A program made the translations under genes and the position numbers. DNA of 40,911 nt, from assembly GCA_964479745.1 (NCBI GenBank), contig CAYZNJ010000002.1, forward strand, positions 1 to 40,911, read 5' to 3'. Positions 30,437 to 38,700 of this stretch are shown piece after piece. Origin of the DNA: JACPNK01 sp964479745 (lineage in GTDB: Bacteria; Patescibacteriota; Minisyncoccia; 2-02-FULL-40-12; IGHO2-12-FULL-4). Under the pieces are notes generated by a model that searched no databases, was not told the origin of the DNA, and saw only the letters and a list, made by a program, of their open reading frames with translations. Position 1 is the first letter of the stretch; every line of letters starts with the position of its first letter.

Positions 30437-31549
30437 TTATTTTCCAAGATTAAGGATGCTCTCAATTAGAGCGATAAATCCCTCGCCGATAAAAATAACC
30501 GCCAAACCAATTACCGCCCAAAGAAGTATTTTTCTGCCTTGACCGAATTTTTCCGGATCTCCTTGAGAACCCATCATAGTAATACCGGCAAAAAGAATCA
30601 TAATCACGGCAATCGGAATAGCCAGCCAGAAAATCCAGTTTAACAAAGCATCAATCAATTCCCTAAAGTCTTTCGCCGATAATGGATTTTTGAATTCCAA
30701 GGAAACTATTTTAGTGCTAGTTGAGGCAACTGCTCCGCCAACAGTTAGATCGCTTGACCATAAACACAAGCCGCCAGTTGTTCGGGCGCAATTATCCGGT
30801 CCGCCATTCGGCAAACGAATCTTGAAAGCGTATTTCTGGCTGCCGGCAACTTTCCAATCAACCGTAGCTGTCAAAGGCGGACTGCCGGCGGTTGGAAAAG
30901 AAGAGTTTATCGTCGTTTCCAGCCTGTTGCCCAAGTCTTTGCCGCCCCGCCAAATTTCAAAACCGAAACTCGTACCATTGCATCCCGGATTATTGCCTTT
31001 GACTTTCAGAGATACTGTGTCGCCGACACTGGCGCTGGATTTGTTCCATTCCGCGTTGGAAAAACTGCAAGATCCGCCAACCGTAGTCATGTCGAACCTG
31101 TTGGCAACAGTCCACTGTTTGGTCGTGCGCGTTTCCCTGCTGCCCAAAGCGACTTCGGGAACGCTGCTGCTCCAGCAATAAAACACCGGCCAGTAGATAT
31201 TTTTCTGGCCCGGCGAGCCGGAGTTAAATTCAAATTCAATGTCCGGTCCTTCTCCTTTTGCCAAGTACTCAAGATTTGTTGCGTCTCCACTCTTTGCATG
31301 AGTCATTGTGTGGAAGAGGCTATAACCGGAACTCCCTCCGCAAGATTCGTCCGAACCGGAAAAACCGGCGACCAGAGCAACATTTGCCTGCGGCTCCAGT
31401 CCGCCGGAAGGTTCTTGGCCGGCAAAAGGCCCGTCTAAGTAGCGCGCTTCAAAAATTATGTTTTCTTGGGCGTAAGCAAAACCGCCCAACAAAAAAGCAA
31501 AAAATACGATGAAAAAAAACTTATTAAATTTGGGGCGGCAGTGCAACAT
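30437..31549 (-). CDS. Secreted beta-rich protein with C-terminal pilin-like helices
   Basis: About 370 residues from ATG at 31549. The frame extends 15 codons further to 31594, but the signal peptide (KFNKFFFIVFFAFLLGGFAYAQ) begins right after Met at 31549, so I choose that start. The middle is beta-rich with cysteines (DESCGGSSGYSLFHTMTHAKSG, GGSCSFSNAEWN, DNCARTTGGLCLWSSDL), possibly Ig-like. The C-terminus has two hydrophobic helices (ALLNWIFWLAIPIAVIMILFAG and LLWAVIGLAVIFIGEGF) with a QGDPEKFGQG loop, again VirB2-like. The C-terminal end of the upstream gene overlaps its start by 26 bases. Third member of the cluster from 33510; its function is unknown. Confidence 0.75.
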   Translation of the reverse strand: MLHCRPKFNKFFFIVFFAFLLGGFAYAQENIIFEARYLDGPFAGQEPSGGLEPQANVALVAGFSGSDESCGGSSGYSLFHTMTHAKSGDATNLEYLAKGEGPDIEFEFNSGSPGQKNIYWPVFYCWSSSVPEVALGSRETRTTKQWTVANRFDMTTVGGSCSFSNAEWNKSSASVGDTVSLKVKGNNPGCNGTSFGFEIWRGGKDLGNRLETTINSSFPTAGSPPLTATVDWKVAGSQKYAFKIRLPNGGPDNCARTTGGLCLWSSDLTVGGAVASTSTKIVSLEFKNPLSAKDFRELIDALLNWIFWLAIPIAVIMILFAGITMMGSQGDPEKFGQGRKILLWAVIGLAVIFIGEGFIALIESILNLGK

Positions 31550-32168
31550 TTTGTTTTTTATTTTTAAGCCAGCGAAATAGAAAAACCAATGCAACTACAA
31601 TCAATAAACCCAGCAAGTTAGTAAGTGAAAATATTCTGCTAAGTAAGGTTGGCGGGGTTGGCTTAGGAGTTATAGTTGTAGTCGGCGCAACTTTGCAGTC
31701 GTTGGGACAATTCTGGTTGTTTTCTCCTGTGTCTGAATTACAAATTCCATCTTCGTTGCAAACCGGTCCGCCGGGAGCCAGATCTATCTCCAAAAGTTTG
31801 ACATTGTCCGGGTTGTAGAAATTTGCTGTTTTGGCATTGGCAAAATATGGAGCTTCAACAGTTACCTTGCCAGTCTTGGGATAGAATTCAAAGTCCGCCA
31901 AAACCGCGCCCCGCACCGACAAAATTTCTCCTTTATAAACCGGGGTTCCCGACTCCGGTTTATCGTACTCTTTGGCTATTAAGTCAAAGGGGAATGAAAA
32001 ATCACGGTCTTTAATTAACTTACTCTGCTGGTCAAGGTAAAGATGAAAAGAATAAGTAAAGCCGGCATCCTGAAATCCAACACTGTCTGACAAAGAGTTG
32101 CCAACCAAACCGAAAACTCCCAGAAAAATTATAAAAAAAGCCGAGATTACATTTTTTTTGAAAGTCAT
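31524..32168 (-). CDS. Secreted protein with C-terminal membrane anchor
   Basis: A 214-residue protein with a signal peptide (residues 9-27) and beta-rich body. A short cysteine motif, CNEDGICNSDTGENNQNCPNDC (about 135-156), has the Asp/Asn spacing of calcium-binding dockerin-like loops. A Thr/Pro linker (TTTITPKPTPP) and one hydrophobic helix (NLLGLLIVVALVFLFRW) with a basic tail KNKKQ give a type I membrane topology. It follows the transglycosylase-pilin gene by one base, so it is clearly in the same operon. The calcium-loop idea rests only on spacing. Confidence 0.75.
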   Translation of the reverse strand: MTFKKNVISAFFIIFLGVFGLVGNSLSDSVGFQDAGFTYSFHLYLDQQSKLIKDRDFSFPFDLIAKEYDKPESGTPVYKGEILSVRGAVLADFEFYPKTGKVTVEAPYFANAKTANFYNPDNVKLLEIDLAPGGPVCNEDGICNSDTGENNQNCPNDCKVAPTTTITPKPTPPTLLSRIFSLTNLLGLLIVVALVFLFRWLKNKKQNVALPPQI

Positions 32169-32169
32169 A

Positions 32170-33510
32170 TTAAAATCCCAGGTTATTCAAACAATAATTT
32201 ATATAGGTCGCTCCTTGTTTGGTTTCATACATTCCAGTGTTACAAACTGTGTGTTGGGGGTTGTCGTAAGGACATTCCCATCTCTTTTTCGTTCCGCCAC
32301 CGCAGCTTTGCTCACTTGCACAGTCACTGCTAGCCGCACAGTTGCCCGGACCAGCATTATATCCGGCGTAAATATTGCGCGGTTCCGATCCGCAAGTACC
32401 AGCCGCCAGTGATCTGATAAACGCGGCTCCGATACAGATGCTTTTATCGGCATTTGCAGGATTAGTAAGCCAAGAAGAAGTAATATTCTCTGTTACGCCG
32501 CAAGCCGACTTAAACATATTAGCAGTTTCCGGACGAAGCTGCATCAGCCCGTAAGAAGAAGATGTGCCCGCTCTGATATTACAGTCCGATTCAATAACCA
32601 TAAAAGCCTTGAGAACCGTCGCTGAAGCGGCGCCTCCGGCGTAACGATTTATTGAAGCTGAATATTGTGAACAAGAGGAGTTGCCACAGCCACCAGGTCT
32701 TCTTTGTCCGTTGCAAAGATTAAAAGTGCTGTAATTAGTTCCCTGAAACATACAAGCCAAAGTTCCAAGCGTAGTAGTCGTGGTGGGTCTTACAGTTGTT
32801 GTGGTTGTTGAGGGTTTTGTAGTCGTGGTAGTAGTTGGCGGCTTGGTTGTGGTCGTAGAAGCTGGAGACAAAGTCGTGGTAGTAGAACCCGGCCGGGCAG
32901 TCGTTGTGGTCGTACCGGGTCTGACGGTAGTTGTGGTTGAACCGCCACGAACGGTTGTTGTAGTAGAACTGGGTTGAGTAGTTGTCGTAGAAGAAGTAGT
33001 TGTGGAACCTGATGCCATGGTGGTTGAGGTAGTTGTTTCGCTTGTCTCCGTCGTTGTTGTCGTAGTTTCAGTTGTTGTGGTGGTGGCCACCGAAACAACT
33101 TCTTTACATTCAAGTTTCCACCAATCTTCGGCAACGTTCTGGTCGCCGGCGATGGTGCGCAAAGTTGTGTTGACTATCAGCCAAGCCAGAAAAATTATCA
33201 TCAGACCGTAAGCGGTCGTCCGAAAAATATTCTGCCCGGCTTGAACTCGCGAAGGTATTCCCCCGCCCAGCAAAATAGAAAATCCGGCGTAAATGAAAAA
33301 CAAAGCCGCCAGCGCCGGCACCAGATAAAACAAAACAAAATCGCTGATATTTTTCCCCAAAACCAAAAGGTCGCAAGTGGTGCAAGCCGGCTGTCCGGTC
33401 CTGCCGCAAGGCACGAGAGGATCAAGAGCCAAGGCGTTAGTAGCCCAAACGGAAAAAAGGGTTAGAGTCAGAAGAAAAACTAAAAATAATTTGTTGCGTA
33501 TTATATGCAT
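32170..33510 (-). CDS. Pilin-like module fused by Thr linker to a lytic transglycosylase
   Basis: A 446-residue protein in three parts. Residues 1-30 are a signal peptide. Residues 50-120 hold the two VirB2-like helices (LYLV/ALAALFFIYAGFSILL and YGLMIIFLAWLIVNTTL). Residues 142-249 are a Thr-rich linker over 100 residues long. Residues 255-446 form a lysozyme-like SLT domain with the catalytic-type Glu at 307 (FMVIESDC), SYGLMQLRPET (319-328) and YAGYNAGPGN (381-390), the conserved substrate-cleft motif. In secretion systems VirB1 is a separate transglycosylase that opens the wall for a VirB2 pilus; here both are one chain. Several cysteines (for example 255, 266, 275, 280) suggest disulfides. 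It is first in its operon. Confidence 0.86.
   Translation of the reverse strand: MHIIRNKLFLVFLLTLTLFSVWATNALALDPLVPCGRTGQPACTTCDLLVLGKNISDFVLFYLVPALAALFFIYAGFSILLGGGIPSRVQAGQNIFRTTAYGLMIIFLAWLIVNTTLRTIAGDQNVAEDWWKLECKEVVSVATTTTTETTTTTTETSETTTSTTMASGSTTTSSTTTTQPSSTTTTVRGGSTTTTVRPGTTTTTARPGSTTTTLSPASTTTTKPPTTTTTTKPSTTTTTVRPTTTTTLGTLACMFQGTNYSTFNLCNGQRRPGGCGNSSCSQYSASINRYAGGAASATVLKAFMVIESDCNIRAGTSSSYGLMQLRPETANMFKSACGVTENITSSWLTNPANADKSICIGAAFIRSLAAGTCGSEPRNIYAGYNAGPGNCAASSDCASEQSCGGGTKKRWECPYDNPQHTVCNTGMYETKQGATYINYCLNNLGF
32764..33087 (-). repeat. Thr-codon low-complexity tract coding a stalk
   Basis: About 108 codons, mostly ACN, giving runs of 3-6 Thr broken by Pro, Ser, Arg, Gly and Glu. 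On the plus strand it reads as GT-rich GTTGTGGTAGTAG-like repeats. Tracts like this may vary in length between strains by slippage. Shorter ones occur in the genes at 1, 15564, 18023 and 29710. Confidence 0.85.
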
Positions 33511-33536
33511 TTTAAAAAATTTCTACGCATCAACTT

Positions 33537-33751
33537 AAGCTTCGCCAACACTGCTTTTTACGGACGCTCGCTTTTTTCCAGCGAAAAAGCTCGCTCTTTG
33601 CGGTCTGTGGATTTGGAAAGAGTAAGAAAATTATACTCTTTCCAACCAGCTCGTCTTGTTTTTATCTTATTCGCAGACGAATGGGCTAAAAACAAGACTC
33701 GCGAGCAATCCACAGCCCGCAGAGCCTTCAAAAGCAGTGTCGGCTATGCTT
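33537..33751 (-). repeat. Structured palindromic element, copy C (CGCTGGA-loop family)
   Basis: A 215-bp element in reverse orientation relative to copy B. P1 arms 33537-33558 and 33730-33751 pair at 19 of 22 positions. P5 on the minus strand is GCTTTTT/AAAAAGC (33570-33590) around the loop CGCTGGA (33577-33583), against GTCCCGC/GCGGGAC in B. The flanks CAAAGAGCGAG and CGAGCGTCCG are identical to B. P3 (GTCTTGTTTTTA/TAAAAACAAGAC) and P4 (GGAAAGAGTA/TACTCTTTCC) also have stem sequences unlike B's, but the loops CCCATTCG and CGAATAAG match. It lies between two minus-strand genes. Confidence 0.85.
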
Positions 33752-33776
33752 GATTTGGAATGTTGGTAATAATTTA

Positions 33777-35099
33777 TTACCGCCGCTGCATCAAAAGCGT
33801 AATTTTATTTTCGGCTGTCCGCAGAGCTTCAGGAATTGACTCGCGCGCAAAATTAACATCTTCAATCATATCCGCCAAAATATTTTCAATAACTAAACTG
33901 TCAACTTGATACCAAGACTTCGCGCTAAGCGCCTGCTTTGCAAAAACTCCCAAATCCAGATCATCTTTCTGCTGGTCTATGAGATCGCGCCTAGCTGTCG
34001 GCCTGTTGGCAGAGTTAAGATAAGGTATTACTCCCTCAACAGAACTAAGGTAAACCAAAAACTCCCAAGCTTGCTGACTGACCGGAGAAAATTTAGAAAC
34101 TGTCGGCGCCCAGTAGTTGGCATAGCTTGTTGACTGCCCCGGCTCCAGTTGCGGCATAGGAGCAACGGCAAAATTAAGTCTCGGAGCTTTTGACCGCAAT
34201 AAAGCCGTCTGATGAGAATAGTTAAACATCATGGCCGTAGCGCCTTCTTGAAAAGCGTCTATTGAATAGTGCAAGCCGTCGTTCCATGTGTAAACTCTCT
34301 TACTTGGATTGGCAAAGTCGGTATAATATTGCAGGGCTACTTGGCCTAGATCTTTGCCGTCAACAATTTTAGAAAAATCAGCGCCGGTGTGGACATCGTC
34401 AACCATCGGTACGCCGCTTTGCATCATCAAAAGAGACAAGATATCGGTTGAGCGGTTGATGTTTCTGGCTGTGCCGATAGCCGCACCGGAGCGGGATATG
34501 TTGCTATTTGAATCAGCGATAGTAATTTTCTCCACATCTTCATTAAATTCTTGCCAAGTTTGCGGCGGACGGGTAATGCCCAAATTGTTGAAAATATCTT
34601 TGTTATAATAGAGAGCCAGAGAATCAACATAAATCGGCAAAGCGTAAATATCGTTGCCAACCACTAAATCTTTTTCAGCCACATCCACAAACTGGTCACG
34701 GAAATCTTTAAGAGTAAAGAGAGGTATTTTTTGGTCGGGAATCTGCTGGGGCAAAGGAGCGATTTTGTCCTGATACTTCGCCAGCCAGTTATTTTGAATC
34801 ATAAAAATATCCGGTCCTTTGCCGGAGGCGAAAGCGTTGATTAAAGCTTTCTCGTAGTCCTCGTAACTGAACTGACGGTAAGTAATACTTACTTGGGGAT
34901 TTTTTGCCTGATAACCGCTGATGCTTTGCCGAAAAGTGTCGGTACCGTCAAAAACACCCCAAAACTGGAGTTGGGCCGGTTGTCCGCCGCCACCGCTCGG
35001 ACCAAAACCGCGGCTTAAAAAAATTATTGTTACCAAAACCAAAGTAGCAATAACTAAGCCCCCGGCAATTAGAACAAGTTTATTTTGAGATAAGTCCAT
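33777..35099 (-). CDS. Extracellular solute-binding protein, family 1 type
   Basis: A 440-residue sugar-binding-type protein resembling the MalE/UgpB group. Residues 8-30 form a membrane segment followed by a Gly/Pro-rich spacer. Then come LQFWGVFDGTDTFRQSISGYQAKNPQVSITYRQFSYEDYEKALINAFASGKGPDIFMIQNNWLAKY, LPIYVDSLALYYNKDIFNNLG, and the later FQEGATAMMFNYSH and PTVSKFSPVSQQAWEFLVYLSS, all typical of the family. No lipobox cysteine is present, so the N-terminal helix is the likely anchor. No ABC permease or ATPase is nearby, so its transporter is elsewhere or absent. It ends at 33777 and is preceded by the methyltransferase with a 6-base gap. Confidence 0.88.
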   Translation of the reverse strand: MDLSQNKLVLIAGGLVIATLVLVTIIFLSRGFGPSGGGGQPAQLQFWGVFDGTDTFRQSISGYQAKNPQVSITYRQFSYEDYEKALINAFASGKGPDIFMIQNNWLAKYQDKIAPLPQQIPDQKIPLFTLKDFRDQFVDVAEKDLVVGNDIYALPIYVDSLALYYNKDIFNNLGITRPPQTWQEFNEDVEKITIADSNSNISRSGAAIGTARNINRSTDILSLLMMQSGVPMVDDVHTGADFSKIVDGKDLGQVALQYYTDFANPSKRVYTWNDGLHYSIDAFQEGATAMMFNYSHQTALLRSKAPRLNFAVAPMPQLEPGQSTSYANYWAPTVSKFSPVSQQAWEFLVYLSSVEGVIPYLNSANRPTARRDLIDQQKDDLDLGVFAKQALSAKSWYQVDSLVIENILADMIEDVNFARESIPEALRTAENKITLLMQRR

Positions 35100-35105
35100 G
35101 AAGCG

Positions 35106-35696
35106 TTATTTCCTATAGATAAGTCCGAAATGAAAAGCGCCCGCGTCTATTTCTCTGACAAAAGACAGTCCCTGACTTTCAAAAACTGATTTTATTTCTT
35201 GAGCATCAACTCTGTTGGCGTCGGGCGGACCAACTCCGCCGCCGCCTTTTTTCCAATCAATAAAAATCAGAAGCCCGTTGGAAGTTAAAACTCTTTTCGC
35301 CTCCTGAACTATTTCTGATCTTTTGTTCGATTGAAATAATATATTTGCCAGTAAAACAATGTCTTGAGAATCATCAGCTAAGCCGGAACCACCCAAAACT
35401 TCCAGATCGGCTCTGACTGTCTGTAAGTTCTTGAAACCGCCGACTGCGGCTTTCGCTCTAACAGTTTCTAAAGCACTTTCTAAAATATCTACTGCGGTAA
35501 CTACCCCGCTTTCACCGATTTTTTGAGCTATCAGAATCGTAAAGTAGCCGGCGCCGGAGCCAAAATCAGCCACTTTCATGCCCGGCTGTAAACCAAAAGA
35601 TTCCACAATAATATCTGGACTCATAAAACCGCCACTGCCGGTGGGCAATGCAGGCATAACAAAATTTTCTGCTGTCAGCACTGCAAGACTAGGCAT
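35106..35696 (-). CDS. Class I SAM-dependent methyltransferase
   Basis: A 196-residue protein with motif I VADFGSGAGYFTILIAQKIG, the acidic end of strand 2 VTAVDILESAL, RADLEVLGGSGLADDSQDIVLLANILFQ and GLLIFIDWKKGG. This is the UbiE/COQ5-like pattern of small-molecule methyltransferases, but the substrate cannot be inferred. No signal peptide or membrane segment, so it is cytoplasmic. It is read together with the solute-binding protein on the minus strand (6-base gap). Confidence 0.86.
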   Translation of the reverse strand: MPSLAVLTAENFVMPALPTGSGGFMSPDIIVESFGLQPGMKVADFGSGAGYFTILIAQKIGESGVVTAVDILESALETVRAKAAVGGFKNLQTVRADLEVLGGSGLADDSQDIVLLANILFQSNKRSEIVQEAKRVLTSNGLLIFIDWKKGGGGVGPPDANRVDAQEIKSVFESQGLSFVREIDAGAFHFGLIYRK

Positions 35697-35754
35697 GCTA
35701 CTATTTTAGCACACATATCTGACTACAAACAGAAAATAATCAACAATTGTTGTT

Positions 35755-38700
35755 TTAGACCACCACAACCGAAGCTACCGAGTCGCCGGGAGCGAGTTTC
35801 ATAATGCGAACGCCTTGAGTCGCCCGACCCAAAACAGAGATGCTATCCAATGAAGTTTTTATCACTTGGCCTTTTTGAGAAACCGCGATTATTTCTTTGC
35901 CTTCCGGATTTACAATATGCGCCGAGATAATCTGGCCGGTTTTGGCAGTAATTTTTGCCGTCATAATTCCCCTGCCGCCGCGATGCTGGACCTTGTAAAA
36001 TCTCAACTCGGTTCTTTTGCCGTAGCCTTTGTCCATAACCACCAATAACTTTAAGTCTTTTTCCGGAATTTCTGCCGAAACGGCTTCCATGCCGACAACT
36101 TTGGCTTCCTTTTCCAACCGAACGCCGATTACTCCAGAAGCCGCCCGCCCCATCGGCCTGACATCGCTTTCTTTAAATCTGATTGAGTTGCCGTCGGAAG
36201 TAGCTAAAACAATTTCGTCTTTACCCGAAGTGCTTCTGACCCATTTTAATTCGTCGTCTTTTTTAAGTTTGATGGCAATCAAGCCGTTGGTTCTGACTTT
36301 TTCAAAGTCAGACATGGCAACTTTTTTAACAACCCCGTTTTTGGTCGCCATGAAAAGATACATGCCTTTGCTTTGCTTGGGAATCGGCACAACTCCGGTA
36401 ACCAACTCAGTCGGTGAAATATTTAAAAAGTTGACGATTGCTTTGCCCTTTGACTGCCGGCTTGATTCCGGCACTTCGTAGCCTTTTGTCTGAAAAGCCC
36501 GTCCGGAATTGGTGAAAAATAAAATGTTGTCATGGGTATTAGCCATAAAAAATTGGCTAACAATGTCTTCCTCTTTTGTCTCCATGCCAATCAATCCTTT
36601 GCCGCCTCTTTTCTGGATTTTTAAATTCTCCGGCGCCATGCGCTTGATATAGCCGCTTTGGGTAACCATAAACAAACTGTCTTCTTCCGGCATCAGCTCT
36701 TCTTCGCCAACTTCCCTCAAAGCCGATTTCACAACTTTGGTTTTCCTCTCATCGCCGTATTTGGCTTTGAGTTGGATAAACTCTTCTTTGATAACGCCTA
36801 AAATCTTTTTGGGATGGGCCAGCAGATCCTCAAGATAAGCAATCAGGGTCTTTTTTTCTTTCAGCTCATCTTCCACTTTTTTTCTTTCCAAACCGGCCAA
36901 AGCCCGCAGTTTCATTTCCAAAATTGCCGTCGCCTGCCTTTCAGTAAAGCTGAATTTTTTCATCAGGTTTTTTAGAGCTTCCTCTTGCGAAGCTGACGCT
37001 CTGATGAGTTTGATAATGGCATCAATATGGTCAAGGGCCTCCTTTAAGCCCTCCAAGATGTGCGCTCTGTCTTTGGCTTTGCCAAGCTCAAATTGAGTGC
37101 GCCTGATAACCACATTTCGGCGATGTTCAAGAAACTTTTCCAGCGCCATTTTCAAACTTAAAGTCTGTGGCTGAATGCCGTCAACCAAAGCCAGCATGTT
37201 AACATGAAAGGTTTTCTGCAATTCGGTGTATTTAAAAAGCTGGTTAAGTATTTTTTTAGGAAAAGCATCTTGTTTTAAGTCAACCACAACCCTGATGCCG
37301 TCCTTGTCGGATTCATCACGCACGTCTTTGATGCCGTCGATTTTTTTCTCCTTGCCCGTCGCCAATTCAGCAATTTTTTGTATCAGCTCTGCTTTGTTCA
37401 CCTGATAAGGAATTTCGGTAACCACAATTTGGAAACCTTTCTTACCTTCTACTATCTCGGCTTTGGCGCGCATAATTATCGGCCCCTTGCCGCTGGCGTA
37501 GGTGTTAATAATATCTCTTTCATTGTAAATCGTGCCACCAGTGGGAAAGTCGGGACCTTTGATGAATTGCGACAACTCGGCAACATCGGCATCGGGACGG
37601 TCTATCATATAAACAAGGCCGTCTAAAACTTCGGACAAGTTATGCGGGGGGATGTTGGTTGCCATACCGACGGCAATCCCCATTGAGCCGTTGATCAAAA
37701 GATTGGGCACAACCGAAGGCAGAACCACCGGCTCTTTCCTACTGCCGTCATAATTATCAACAAAGTCAACCGTCTCTTTGTCTAAGTCGGCCAGTAAGCC
37801 CTCGGCTACACTAGATAAACGGGCTTCCGTATATCTCTGCGCGGCAGCCGGGTCGGAATCTAAACTTCCAAAATTCCCTTGTCCGTCTATCAACGGATAG
37901 CGAAGTGAAAAATCTTGGGCCATTCTGACCATAGAGTCGTAAATCGCCGCATCTCCATGCGGATGATATTTACCCATGCAATTGTGTGCAACAATACCGT
38001 TAGCCAAGAACTCATGGTCACCCTCAACTTCAATGTCGTATGTTGTTTCCGGTTTAGCATTTTCTATTTTTTCCACGTAAAGAAATCTTATATCGTTATT
38101 CGTCAGTTCATCTATAAGTCCGGAAAGAGGAGAATTAATTTTTTTTAGCTTCTCGGCAATATAAAGTTCGGTTATTTGACGAAGTCGCAAAGGTTTTTCT
38201 TGCAAATCAGATGAGTACCTTAACTTTGCGCCAGTATGATACTTGATTCCCATTCTAAATTTGCTGCCGTCCATTCCTGAATACCAACCGCCGCCAAGAT
38301 GCTGTTTTGAAAGCTCTGAAAAGATAAGTTGCCCTCCGTAAGGCAAAATGCCCCAACTAGACCAATGCCTGTAAATATTCTCTGCCTTTATCCTTTCCAG
38401 CCGATTTTGTTTATAAGTTGAAAAAAGTTTTAGTTCTTTGGCTAATTTTTGGACCTCATCTCCTCTTATCTCAAGCACTTTCCCAAAAGTATTGGCTTTA
38501 ACCGTACGTCCATTAACCATAGAAGGAGTCGTTTTTTTGTAAGTATATTTTTTGCTAAAAATACCGAGGTATTGGAGAAGTACTTGCAACTGGTTGATGA
38601 GTTTCTCCGACGAAGAAGCGTAGTTGATCACTGCTCTGTTTTTAGCCACACTTCCATCCCCGTCCAATAAACCGGAAATAAAAGCGAAGATAACACTTCG

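Noticed and set aside
32764..33087. Repeated GT-rich motifs could be mistaken for a CRISPR array or tandem-repeat locus
   Set aside because: The tract is in frame within a protein gene and codes a Thr-rich linker. There are no regular spacers and no cas genes nearby.
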